Source of the DNA: Paraburkholderia sp. | GTDB lineage: Bacteria > Pseudomonadota > Gammaproteobacteria > Burkholderiales > Burkholderiaceae | DNA length: 33,702 nt | Direction of reading: 5' to 3' | NCBI RefSeq assembly: GCF_026225065.1 | Contig: NZ_JAMFSB010000041.1 | Coordinates: forward strand, 1 to 33,702 | Shown: piece after piece, positions 15,153 through 23,081 of the stretch | Layout: every line of letters starts with the position of its first letter | Position numbering within the stretch: position 1 is the first letter of the stretch | Notes under the pieces: model-generated | What the model was told of the DNA's origin: nothing | Seen by the model: only the letters and a program-made list of their open reading frames with translations | Databases searched by the model: none | Program-made: the position numbers and the translations under genes

Positions 15153-16850
15153 ATGAACGAGAAGGACGATTTGCCCCTGCCGCACTCGAACGCAGAGCTG
15201 GCTGGCGACGACATCCCAGACAACCCCGAGCGCCGCCGGGTCCTCACCGGCATCGCGGCGGTGGGGCTGGGACTCGCCCTCGCCGGCTGCAACACGGAAG
15301 AGCAGGCAGCCGCCACCCCGCGCAGTGCCGCCGACTTGCGGCTCGACGCCGCGCTGCACGATCAGGTGAAGCAGATCGTGGTGATCTACGCCGAAAACCG
15401 CAGCTTCGCCAATCTATATGGCAACTTCCCGGGCGTGCAGCATCCGCTCGATGCCGTACCGGCCGAGCGCTACGTGCAACTCGACCGCGACGGCAAGACG
15501 CCACTGCCGCAATTGCCGAAGATCTGGGGTGGCCTCGTGCCGCAAGCTCAGAAAGTGGACGGCAAGCGTTACATGATTGGCGAGAACGATGTTGTCGGTC
15601 TGCACAACAAGCCGTTCCGGATCCCCGATGCGCAGGGCGAGCCGTTGCCAAACAGCGTGATCACGCGCGACTTGTGGCACCGCTTCTACCAGAATCAGAT
15701 GCAGATCAATGCCGGGCGCAACAACCAGTTTGTCGCCTGGGCTGACTCGGGCGGTCTGGTGATGGGGCATTACCGGAATTCCGCCGAAACGTTGCGGATC
15801 TGGAATCTCGCGCAGCAATACACGCTGTGCGACAACTTCTTCATGGCGGCTTTCGGCGGCTCGTGGCTGAACCACATCTTCCTGATTTCCGCCCAGGCGC
15901 CGCTAGTGCCGGACGTGCATAACACCGCGGCGAAGCAGTTTGTCTCCGTGGTCGAAGGAAATGATCCGACCGGTGCTGCGCTGAAGGTTGCGGCGCATTC
16001 GCCCGCGTCCGCGCTAGACGGCCCGCCGAAGTTCGTCAACGACGGCCTGTTCACGCCCGATGGTTACGCCGTCAACACAATGGCGCCGCCGTATCAGCCG
16101 AGCTTCGTGGCGCCAGCGCCAGGCGGCGAGAAGTCCATGTCTGATCCGTCCAATCCGCGTGTGCTGCCGCCGCAGAACTACGCGACCATTGGCGACCGTC
16201 TGTCGGACAAGGGGGTTGACTGGGCGTGGTACGCCGGCGCCTGGCAATACGCGCTCGACCATCACGATACCGGCGACGTGCCCGATTTCCAGTACCACCA
16301 TCAACCGTTCAACTACTTTGTTAGCTTCGCGCCGGGTATCGAGGCGCGCCGCCAACATCTGCGCGACGCGGGCGTGGGCGACGACGCGTCGACCAACCGG
16401 CTGCTCGCCGATATCGACGCGGGGCGCCTGCCGCCCGTTACGTTCTACAAGCCGCAAGGCAATCTGAACATGCATGCGGGCTATGCGGATGTCGAATCGG
16501 GCGACCGCCATATCGCCACGGTGATCGACCATCTGCAGCGCAGCCCGCAGTGGAACAACATGGTGGTGATCGTCACCGTCGACGAAAACGGCGGCTGGTG
16601 GGATCCGGTCTCGCCGCCCAAGGGCGACCGCTGGGGTCCGGGGTCGCGAATTCCAGCGCTGGTCGTTTCGCCGCTCGCGAAAAAGGGCTATGTGGATCAC
16701 ACCGTCTACGACACCAATTCGATCCTGCGCTTCATCACGCGGGTGCACGGATTGAGGCCGCTCGACGGGGTAGTGGCGCGCGATCGCGCGTTCGCGCAAA
16801 ACGGTTTGGCGCCGTTGGGTGATCTGACAGGGACGCTCAACCTCGCCTGA
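15153..16850 (+). CDS. Phosphoesterase / acid phosphatase (phospholipase C-AcpA family), exported
   Basis: The protein is 565 residues of the PF04185 phosphoesterase family (bacterial phospholipase C and AcpA acid phosphatase). The N-terminus has a twin-arginine-like signal (ERRRVL at 26-31, then GIAAVGLGLALAGC), and LAGC with Cys46 is also a lipobox. It may thus be a Tat-exported lipoprotein. Metal-site segments include YAENRSF (79-85, Glu81-Asn82) and VTVDENGGWWDPVSPP in the C-terminal half. There are several His-rich stretches (LDHHDTG, YHHQPFNYF, NMHAGYADVESGDRH). A GAGGAG eight bases before the ATG fixes the start. It probably releases phosphate from organic esters in the periplasm. It is a single-gene unit. 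Confidence 0.9.
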   Translation: MNEKDDLPLPHSNAELAGDDIPDNPERRRVLTGIAAVGLGLALAGCNTEEQAAATPRSAADLRLDAALHDQVKQIVVIYAENRSFANLYGNFPGVQHPLDAVPAERYVQLDRDGKTPLPQLPKIWGGLVPQAQKVDGKRYMIGENDVVGLHNKPFRIPDAQGEPLPNSVITRDLWHRFYQNQMQINAGRNNQFVAWADSGGLVMGHYRNSAETLRIWNLAQQYTLCDNFFMAAFGGSWLNHIFLISAQAPLVPDVHNTAAKQFVSVVEGNDPTGAALKVAAHSPASALDGPPKFVNDGLFTPDGYAVNTMAPPYQPSFVAPAPGGEKSMSDPSNPRVLPPQNYATIGDRLSDKGVDWAWYAGAWQYALDHHDTGDVPDFQYHHQPFNYFVSFAPGIEARRQHLRDAGVGDDASTNRLLADIDAGRLPPVTFYKPQGNLNMHAGYADVESGDRHIATVIDHLQRSPQWNNMVVIVTVDENGGWWDPVSPPKGDRWGPGSRIPALVVSPLAKKGYVDHTVYDTNSILRFITRVHGLRPLDGVVARDRAFAQNGLAPLGDLTGTLNLA

Positions 16851-16898
16851 TTGCCTGGCCTATGGCGTGTTGCTTATGGTGGTCCATAGCGGACTATT

Positions 16899-16956
16899 GC
16901 AGTCCCACCGGCGTCGTGCGGTGCGGCTAGCGGGACTGCTCTCAATAAGGTTTTTT
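16899..16956 (+). terminator. Probable terminator after phosphoesterase gene
   Basis: GCAGTCCC (16899-16906) pairs with GGGACTGC (16932-16939). An internal CACCG/CGGTG stem lies between the arms, and TTTTTT follows at 16951. The T-run sits 11 bases from the stem, which is longer than ideal. Confidence 0.45.
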
Positions 16957-16975
16957 GTGTAAGTATGCACTCACG

Positions 16976-17557
16976 TCAGGCGAGATCCTTCATCAAAGCG
17001 GCCCGCACCCGCGGCTCAATAGTCTGCGTAGGGACCGGATAGTTCGGATGATCACTGCCGATCTGCAGCGCCGCACCGTCGCGTAGCCGCGCCTTCATCG
17101 CGGGCGTCAGCTCAAAACGGACGAAGTGCACGGCCGAGGTCTTCTGCTCGTTTTCGCGCTCCAAGTCCTCGTCGGCGATCGCATAGACCGGCGGCTCTCC
17201 CTCCACCTGCAGAAACACGCGGTCCTCAATCCCGATCAACCGTGTCAGCGCAGCCTGCCTTTCGATCTCGTTCTCGTATTCGATCTGCATCGTCGCCTTC
17301 AGATTGCTGCCGTCCGGCACCAGCGGCAAATAAGCGTTCATCTCGCCCTGAATGCCCTCCTCGTCGAAAATCTTCTCGATATGAAGCATCTCCTGAATCT
17401 GATAGCGAATCGTGGTTTCGTCTTCGAACAGGAACGTGACGTGGTTGCCGAGCGCGACCGTACGGTCTTTCTTGTGCTCGATCACCTTGGCGCGCATCGC
17501 GATACGCGACTTCGAATAGTTTTCGAGCGACAGCAGCGAGTTACGGGCGATGCTCAT
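16976..17557 (-). CDS. DUF3501 family protein
   Basis: The protein is 193 residues. Recognisable family segments are LLSLENYSKSR at the start, FLFEDETTIRYQIQEMLHIEKIFDEEG in the first half and AVHFVRFELTPAMKARLRDGA near the end. It is rich in Glu/Arg, has no signal or membrane segment, and contains no Cys. It follows the Fe-S protein by 29 bp with GGAAGGA upstream of the ATG, and forms with rubrerythrin and that protein a conserved trio I know from proteobacterial genomes. The biochemical role is unknown; context suggests oxidative-stress or redox function. A longer frame from 17695 would run back into the Fe-S gene and is rejected. Confidence 0.85.
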   Translation of the reverse strand: MSIARNSLLSLENYSKSRIAMRAKVIEHKKDRTVALGNHVTFLFEDETTIRYQIQEMLHIEKIFDEEGIQGEMNAYLPLVPDGSNLKATMQIEYENEIERQAALTRLIGIEDRVFLQVEGEPPVYAIADEDLERENEQKTSAVHFVRFELTPAMKARLRDGAALQIGSDHPNYPVPTQTIEPRVRAALMKDLA

Positions 17558-17586
17558 CTCGGTGTCCTTCCAGTCAGTGAGGGTTA

Positions 17587-18924
17587 TCAGAGGCCGTATG
17601 CCTTGCGTAGCAACGTCAGCGGATGCGCGAGCTGTCCTTTCGACAAGCCGCTTTCGTCGAGCCCCTGTTCGATATGATGGCCGGCCAGCTGGCAATCCGA
17701 TGAAATGTAGTCGGGGTGCGGCTGCGCCATCGCCTTGAAAACCGGCGTGCCGATCTGCATCGCCGTGCGGTGGAACTCCTTCTTGACGCCGAACGTACCG
17801 GCATGTCCGGAACAGCGCTCGACCACTGTGACTTGCGTATCGGGCACCAGCGCCAACGTCTCAGACGTTTTGCGGCCGATGTTCTGCACCCGCGCGTGAC
17901 ACGGCACGTGATACGACACTTTGCCGAGCGAATTCTTGAAGTCGGTCTTCAGGAGTCCGTCGCGATGACGCGACACGAAATATTCGAACGGATCCCAGAA
18001 GGCTTCGCTGACTGCGCGAACATCGGCGTCGTCGGGGAACATCAGCGGCAGCTCATGCTTGTACATCAGCACGCAGCTCGGAATCGCGCCGACGATCGCG
18101 TAGCCCTCGCGAGCGTATTTCTCGAGCACGGGAATGTTCTTCGCCTTTTTATCGGCGACGCCCTGCAGGTTGCCCTGTTCGAGCAGCGGCATGCCGCAGC
18201 AGGCTTCGCTCTTCACCAGCTCGTAGGGAATTTCATTGTGGGCGAGCACAGCGAGCAGATCGTGGCCAATCCCCGGTTCGTTGAAATTCACGTAACAGGT
18301 CGCGTAAATCGCCACTTTTCCGGGCGTGCGCTCACCATCGCGCACGGCAGCGGAGCGCGACTTCTTTGCGGTACTGCGGAATTTGCGCGCGGCGAAATCC
18401 GGTAACCAGGCATTCTTGTCCACGCCAAGCGCGCTCTCCATCATTCCGCGCGCCGCGGCGGTGTGATTGACCGCGTTGATCGTTTGGGTGACCACCGGAA
18501 TGCCAGCGAGGTGGCCGAGCGCGTCGGTGTTTGAAAGAAACCTGTCGCGCAGTTTGACATCGCCGCGTTTGTAGTCGATTGCCTTGGCGCGCAGCATCAG
18601 GTGCGGAAAATCCACGTTCCATGGATGCGGCGGCACGTACGGGCACTTCGTCATGTAGCACAGGTCGCACAGATAGCACTGATCGACCACTTTGCCGAAC
18701 TCGGCTTTGTCGACGTCGTGTGCTTCGCCTGTGTCGGTGGCGTCGACCAGATCGAATAGCGCCGGAAACGCACCGCACAACGAGACGCAGCGGCGGCACC
18801 CTGCGCAGATATCAAAGACGCGCGCCAGTTCCTGGTCAAGCGCGTCCTGATCGTAGAACGCCTCCGAAAGCCAGTCGAGCGGATGCCGGGTGGGCGCCTC
18901 GAGGCTGCCTTCTTTGTGGGGCAT
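17587..18924 (-). CDS. Heterodisulfide reductase/GlpC-like Fe-S oxidoreductase
   Basis: The protein is 445 residues. The N-terminal ferredoxin-like region has two cysteine clusters: Cys40, 43, 46, 50 (CAGCRRCVSLC) and Cys83, 86, 89, 94 (CYLCDLCYMTKCP), enough for two [4Fe-4S] centres. The second cluster has four residues before its last Cys instead of the usual three. The C-terminal half carries two CCG-type domains: the first ends in SEACCGMPL, the second in ERCSGHAG. This architecture is shared by GlpC, glycolate oxidase GlcF and HdrB/D. It probably passes electrons between a quinone or thiol and a partner. AAGGAG precedes the ATG. With rubrerythrin upstream and DUF3501 downstream, a peroxide-detoxification redox chain is inferred. 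Confidence 0.88.
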   Translation of the reverse strand: MPHKEGSLEAPTRHPLDWLSEAFYDQDALDQELARVFDICAGCRRCVSLCGAFPALFDLVDATDTGEAHDVDKAEFGKVVDQCYLCDLCYMTKCPYVPPHPWNVDFPHLMLRAKAIDYKRGDVKLRDRFLSNTDALGHLAGIPVVTQTINAVNHTAAARGMMESALGVDKNAWLPDFAARKFRSTAKKSRSAAVRDGERTPGKVAIYATCYVNFNEPGIGHDLLAVLAHNEIPYELVKSEACCGMPLLEQGNLQGVADKKAKNIPVLEKYAREGYAIVGAIPSCVLMYKHELPLMFPDDADVRAVSEAFWDPFEYFVSRHRDGLLKTDFKNSLGKVSYHVPCHARVQNIGRKTSETLALVPDTQVTVVERCSGHAGTFGVKKEFHRTAMQIGTPVFKAMAQPHPDYISSDCQLAGHHIEQGLDESGLSKGQLAHPLTLLRKAYGL

Positions 18925-19004
18925 GGAGTCAAACTCCTTGAATGCGGGTTTGCTTTTATGTTTGGTAGCCGACGGTGCGCTGCACCATGCGGCGCGCCCA
19001 CAAG

Positions 19005-19040
19005 AACGAAAGCCTGCGGACCGTGCCGCAGGCTTTCGTT
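19005..19040 (-). terminator. 15-bp perfect hairpin between rubrerythrin and Fe-S genes
   Basis: Arms AACGAAAGCCTGCGG and CCGCAGGCTTTCGTT flank a 6-base loop. On the minus strand the stem ends TTTCGTT and runs into CTTG, typical of Burkholderia terminators. It lies 61 bases after the rubrerythrin stop, so rubrerythrin can be transcribed as a single-gene message with partial read-through. Confidence 0.7.
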
Positions 19041-19101
19041 GCCTGTTTAACCAGGGCCGGCGCTCGCGCCGACGCGTGCCGTGCTGTCGTAGCGCGCCGT
19101 A

Positions 19102-19524
19102 TCAGTCAACGAGTGCTTCGAGCGCTTTCGAATAGCGGTTCGCGTGACTACGCTCGGCCTTCGCGAGCGTTTCGAACCAGTTGGCGATTTCGTCGAAGCC
19201 TTCTTCCCGTGCCGACTTCGCCATGCCCGGATACATATCGGTATATTCGTGCGTTTCACCGGCAATGGCCGCTTGCAGATTTTGCCGCGACGAGCCGAAC
19301 GGCAGTCCCGTGGCTGGGTCGCCTACCGCTTCGAGATATTCGAGGTGTCCGTGCGCGTGACCGGTCTCGCCTTCGGCGGTGGAGCGAAATAGCGCCGCGA
19401 CATCATTCTGGCCTTCGACGTCGGCCTTTGCTGCGAAATACAGATAACGACGGTTCGCCTGCGATTCGCCGGCGAATGCTGCCTTCAAGTTCTCCTCGGT
19501 CTTCGAACCCTTGAGTTGCGACAT
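19102..19524 (-). CDS. Rubrerythrin-family diiron protein (no rubredoxin domain)
   Basis: The protein is 140 residues, a ferritin-like four-helix bundle. Diiron ligands are visible in the two Glu-rich helix pairs: [17 protein letters not shown] and [17 protein letters not shown], then [14 protein letters not shown] and [20 protein letters not shown]. The C-terminal CxxC rubredoxin-like domain of classical rubrerythrins is absent, so electrons must come from another protein. The Fe-S protein encoded next is the obvious candidate. Family members reduce peroxide. GGAGG before the ATG at 19524 decides the start; the ATG four codons upstream overlaps that Shine-Dalgarno. Confidence 0.92.
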   Translation of the reverse strand: MSQLKGSKTEENLKAAFAGESQANRRYLYFAAKADVEGQNDVAALFRSTAEGETGHAHGHLEYLEAVGDPATGLPFGSSRQNLQAAIAGETHEYTDMYPGMAKSAREEGFDEIANWFETLAKAERSHANRYSKALEALVD

Positions 19525-19756
19525 CTGAGCCTCCATACAAACCTGTAATGTGGGGTGCGCGACGGTGGACGAGCGATCGTCCGGTCATCTCCCGGGCAGA
19601 CGCACATGACTGCACGGTCTTCTTAAATCTAGAAGCTAGGCAAGACGTTCCCCAATTGTGTTTTTCAATGCCGCCGATAGTCGTTTGCCTTGCATATCGC
19701 GAAGTCCCGCCTAGACTTGTTAGGGCGATACTTCGCACTCTGTAAACGGAACTGCC

Positions 19757-20116
19757 ATGCGCCTGACCATTCTCATCAACGGTTCCGATCCCACCGTCAG
19801 TCACGATTACGCTGTGCTATGGCTCGACACCGATGAGCGCCGGTGGTCGAGAGAAGCGCATCAAGGGATCGATCTGCCCCCTTGGGGCGAACTGCGCGAC
19901 GCCGACGGCGTCACGACACTCTGCGCGCCCAGTACCGACGCACCGCTTTGCACATTGCGCGGACTGCACGTGGACCGCAAGCAACGCGTCAGTTCGGCGC
20001 AAGGGTCGGCCGCGTGGACGTGTGTGCCGGCGCGTGCGCCGACAACCGGTTACTGGCGTCTGCAAGCTGTCGATCGTCAGCCCACACGCGCGGAACATCG
20101 AGTGTTCGATAGCTAG
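19757..20116 (+). CDS. Hypothetical protein, 119 residues
   Basis: I do not recognise this protein. It begins MRLTILINGSDPTVSHDYAV and is rich in Trp, Asp and Arg, with no signal peptide, membrane helix or known motif. The C-terminal third is basic. The start ATG has a weak AACGGAAC upstream. It is flanked by a divergent rubrerythrin gene and, 139 bp downstream, the nuclease gene on the same strand. Upstream, TTGCAT and TAGACT 16 bases apart could be a promoter. Plausible as a real small gene because of its start context and lack of competing frames, but unsupported by family knowledge. Confidence 0.5.
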   Translation: MRLTILINGSDPTVSHDYAVLWLDTDERRWSREAHQGIDLPPWGELRDADGVTTLCAPSTDAPLCTLRGLHVDRKQRVSSAQGSAAWTCVPARAPTTGYWRLQAVDRQPTRAEHRVFDS

Positions 20117-20218
20117 GCTTGGGCCGACTGGTCGAATTGTCGTTTCTGCGGTTTCGCATCCCTCGTGAACGCACGCGTCGATGCGTGGATTTGCTCGCGC
20201 GAACCTTGCGCGCGACGC

Positions 20219-20224
20219 TATACT
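20219..20224 (+). promoter_or_regulatory. Candidate -10 box for the endonuclease gene
   Basis: TATACT stands 32 bp before the nuclease ATG and would give a leader of about 25 bases. No good -35 is seen at 17 bases. Confidence 0.35.
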
Positions 20225-20255
20225 TTTGCCCCCTCGTTCGTCCCGTGCCTCGCTC

Positions 20256-21008
20256 ATGAAGAAGTGGTTTGCCTCTCTGTTGTTCGCCGTCGCGGCTCAC
20301 GCGATTGCTGCATCCTCCTCCTGCACCGACTTCACTCCCAACGCGCAATGGCCCGCCTTGGCCAATGCGAGGTTGGCGCCGAAGACGCGCATGCTCTGCT
20401 ACTCCGACTTCGCCGTCTTGCACTCCGGCATCACGCATGGACCGCTATGGTCTGCAGAACATCTGACCCGCGACCATATGGATGCCGCGCAGGACATGGT
20501 GCGCACCAACAAGTTTTTCGAAGACGCACGTCTGCCGGATGGTGAGGGCGCGACCCTCGACGATTACAAGCGCAGCGGCTACGACCGCGGTCATATGAGT
20601 CCCGCTGGGAATCGTTGGAATCCACAGGCGATGGCACAATCGTTTTCGTTGGCGAACGTCGTACCGCAGAATCGCCAGAATAATCAGCGCTTGTGGGCGC
20701 GCATCGAAACCTCGGTCCGCGGGATCGCCTTCCGCTACGACGACACCTATGTCGTGACCGGCCCGATGTTCAACGGCCAGCAATTGCAGACCATCGGGCC
20801 AACACGGGTCTTCGTGCCGACACAATTGTTCAAGGTCGTGTACGTGCCGTCGAGGCAGATGGCATTCGCGGTAGTGGTCGACAACATCTCGACGAATCGC
20901 TACGACATCAAAACCGTTCACGAGCTCGAAGCGATGAGCGGCATCCGATTTCCGGGCATTCCCGAGTCACTGAAGGATCAACGTCCAGGAGGGCTCAAAG
21001 GTGTTTAA
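20256..21008 (+). CDS. Secreted DNA/RNA non-specific endonuclease (NucA/EndoG family)
   Basis: The protein is 250 residues. A signal peptide (MKKWFASLLFAVAAHAIA) ends near residue 18. The beta-beta-alpha-metal nuclease motif is DRGHMSPAGNR, with the catalytic His113 in Asp110-Arg-Gly-His. It is followed by NVVPQNRQNNQRLWARIE, whose Asn143 is the expected Mg2+ ligand. The C-terminus has VPTQLFKVVYVPS and a conserved YDIKTVHELEAMSGIRFP. It would cut DNA and RNA in the periplasm or outside the cell. The signal peptide decides the ATG at 20256 over the longer frame from 20181. It overlaps the next small gene by 8 bp. Confidence 0.92.
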   Translation: MKKWFASLLFAVAAHAIAASSSCTDFTPNAQWPALANARLAPKTRMLCYSDFAVLHSGITHGPLWSAEHLTRDHMDAAQDMVRTNKFFEDARLPDGEGATLDDYKRSGYDRGHMSPAGNRWNPQAMAQSFSLANVVPQNRQNNQRLWARIETSVRGIAFRYDDTYVVTGPMFNGQQLQTIGPTRVFVPTQLFKVVYVPSRQMAFAVVVDNISTNRYDIKTVHELEAMSGIRFPGIPESLKDQRPGGLKGV

Positions 21009-21261
21009 CGCATTCGCGAACGACAGCGAAGTACTCAACATTCAGGGCGACGCGCTGACCGTCAGCAACGGTACGACGCGCATCACGCTCAGCGGCACGC
21101 TCGAGTTGACTAAAGACCAACGTGGTCTGCAAGCCGCGCTTGCCTTGAAACAGGCATTGGATCGAGTCGTCGAAACTTTGCAGGTGGAGGCCAATTTGCC
21201 TGAGCGGATCAAGGACGAACCGGACGCGACACATGGCGTCGTCGACAATCCGTTCAATTGA
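21001..21261 (+). CDS. Small conserved-looking protein coupled to the nuclease gene
   Basis: The protein is 86 residues starting at GTG, with AGGAGG eight bases upstream, overlapping the nuclease stop by 8 bp (GTGTTTAA). The first part (LNIQGDALTVSNGTTRITLS) looks like short beta strands; the middle (QAALALKQALDRVVETLQVE) is a likely helix. There is no signal peptide, so it stays in the cytoplasm while the nuclease is exported. I know no family for it. The strong Shine-Dalgarno and coupling argue it is real. A nuclease inhibitor is conceivable but nothing in the sequence shows it. Confidence 0.7.
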   Translation: MFNAFANDSEVLNIQGDALTVSNGTTRITLSGTLELTKDQRGLQAALALKQALDRVVETLQVEANLPERIKDEPDATHGVVDNPFN

Positions 21262-21630
21262 CGTATTTGTGGCGAAACCGGTCATGTCGGGCTAAAAAGG
21301 CCGGTCAGACGACCGACAACGTAACAATTTGTAAGAACACTACCCTCCTGCCAAGCGTTGGGTGCGCTAGCACACAGAAGTGCGCGATTTGCAGACGTAC
21401 CGTGCACGCACAACGACCAAGCGCGGCCTGAACCGGGCGCGCCGCACCAAACAAGCCGCAGGGGCAGTCATGAATCGGAAAGATCCGCAGTTCCTCCTGG
21501 ACGTCGGGCAGGTACTTCATCCGGGGGTTCGGAAGTACAGCATCAATGTCCGCTCCGTCCAGAAGCGTAAGTGTTTCGTACCGGAAAACATTTGCGCCGC
21601 GCTCGCGCAATCGTTAGCGCGAGCGCCATC
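21262..21630. other. 369-bp stretch with at most one doubtful small ORF
   Basis: This is the gap between the 86-residue gene and the glycosyltransferase. It shows no clear promoter or terminator. The only candidate gene is a 54-codon ORF at 21470-21634 described separately. The rest may be leader sequence. Confidence 0.4.
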
Positions 21631-21634
21631 ATGA
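21470..21634 (+). CDS. Possible 54-residue leader ORF overlapping the glycosyltransferase start
   Basis: The ORF begins MNRKDPQFLLDVGQVLH, has AGGGG six bases before its ATG, and ends in TGA overlapping the glycosyltransferase ATG by 4 bp (ATGA). It is basic (YSINVRSVQKRKCF) with no known motif. Its third-codon-position GC is lower than that of neighbouring genes. The overlap favours translational coupling, but composition leaves it doubtful. Confidence 0.3.
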   Translation: MNRKDPQFLLDVGQVLHPGVRKYSINVRSVQKRKCFVPENICAALAQSLARAPS

Positions 21635-22800
21635 GTGAGCCGATCGATTCCTTGCAGATCGGCATGCGCCGCCCGCTGGCGAGAGCCGATGGTCTCGACC
21701 GGATGCTCCAGACGCTGGCTGCCGCGCTGCCCAGTCATGGCGTCAACGTGCACGATCCATCCGCCGAATCACCGGCGCTACCACCGCTGCCGGCGCCCGC
21801 AGCGCCGTCGAACAGCATCGTGCAGACCTTCGCAAACGCGCAGGCGAGCCTCGCCAAACTTTTACGCCGTGCTCCTTCACAAGGAGCGGTCGAACCGCCG
21901 CGCCAGCCCGATGTGGTTGCGTTGCACTTTGCGGCGCAGGCTGCGCCGACCCTGGGCAAATTCGGCAAAGTGCCGCGTGTCGTGCATTTTCACGGCTCAT
22001 GGGCCGACGAACACCGAACCGAGCGCGGGGCCGCCTTGTTAGGCCCTGTGCGCTACGGCCTCGAACGCATGGTGTACCGCGGCGCCTCTCGCCATATCGT
22101 GCTGTCGCAGGAGTCCAGCGACGTCCTGCACAGGCGGTACCACGTGCCGGAAGAGGCGATTCGCGTGGTGCCGGGGTGCGTCGATACCTCGCGCTTTGCG
22201 CTACGTTTCACCAAGAGGCAGGCGCGCAAGCGCCTCGGCTTGCCGCACGACCGGCCGATCCTGCTATGCGCGCGACCGTTGGTCCCCGGCATGGGGCTCG
22301 ACGACCTGATCGACGCGATCTTTATCGTCAAGATGACCGTGCCCGAGGTGCTTCTGGTGATGGCCGGCATGGGTTCCGAGCAAAACCGCCTTTACGGGCG
22401 CATTGTCGCGCGCGGTCTCCAGGAACATGTCCGGCTCGCAGGCTTCGTATCGGATGACGTTTTGCCCGAGTATTACCGCGCGGCCGACCTCACGGTTGTG
22501 CCGACCGTCAACATGCGAGACTGCGGGTTGACGGCCATTGAATCGCTCGCGACCGGCACGCCGGTTCTGGTGACCTCCGAAGGGGGTGCCGCGGACGCCG
22601 TGGCGCCGCTATCGGAAGATCTGGTGGTGCAGTCCGGAGGCCACATGGCGCTTGGCGGCGGCATCGCCGATGCGTTGCTCGGCGTACGTCTGACCCCGAG
22701 CCACGACGCTTGCCGCCGCTACGCGCGCAAGCATTTCGACCATTCGGTGATCGCACCGCAAATCGCTGAGGTCTACCGCGACGCCATAGAGACGTTCTGA
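21631..22800 (+). CDS. GT4-family glycosyltransferase
   Basis: The protein is 389 residues from ATG 21631. The C-terminal GT-B donor domain is clear: IRVVPGCVDTSRFA, ARPLVPGMGLDDLIDA, LLVMAGMGSEQNRL, VRLAGFVSDDVLPEYYRAAD and GLTAIESLATGTPVLVTSEGGA. The usual E-x7-E donor motif is altered: Arg296 stands at the first Glu, while the second (Glu304) is kept. The N-terminal domain has a Pro/Ala-rich insert (about 48-62), then LHFAAQ and RVVHFHGSWADEH. No other polysaccharide genes are nearby, so the acceptor is unknown. An alternative start is the ATG at 21571. Confidence 0.85.
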   Translation: MSEPIDSLQIGMRRPLARADGLDRMLQTLAAALPSHGVNVHDPSAESPALPPLPAPAAPSNSIVQTFANAQASLAKLLRRAPSQGAVEPPRQPDVVALHFAAQAAPTLGKFGKVPRVVHFHGSWADEHRTERGAALLGPVRYGLERMVYRGASRHIVLSQESSDVLHRRYHVPEEAIRVVPGCVDTSRFALRFTKRQARKRLGLPHDRPILLCARPLVPGMGLDDLIDAIFIVKMTVPEVLLVMAGMGSEQNRLYGRIVARGLQEHVRLAGFVSDDVLPEYYRAADLTVVPTVNMRDCGLTAIESLATGTPVLVTSEGGAADAVAPLSEDLVVQSGGHMALGGGIADALLGVRLTPSHDACRRYARKHFDHSVIAPQIAEVYRDAIETF

Positions 22801-23081
22801 GCAACGCGTTGTCACCGGTCAGCATATCTAAGTAAGTGTTGCCACGCTCCGGCGTCATGTTCGCGAGCGTTCTTCACACAGCAAGCAAACACGCTTCTCA
22901 CATTTCTTAAGGAAAACTTAAATCTTCATATGCGTGAGCTTCGATAGTTGCGCATTGTCCGTGAGAAGCGATTGTTTCCGTCGTTACGTTTTGTCACCAG
23001 AGCAGCGTCAACTCCTGTGATCCGGCTAGCGTTAAACCGGCAGCGCTGAACCTTTTCAGCCGCGACACACGGAGTTAAACC

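Noticed and set aside
21305..21610. Minus-strand open frame of 101 codons
   Set aside because: No Shine-Dalgarno, no recognisable motif, and it overlaps the leader and start region of the glycosyltransferase.
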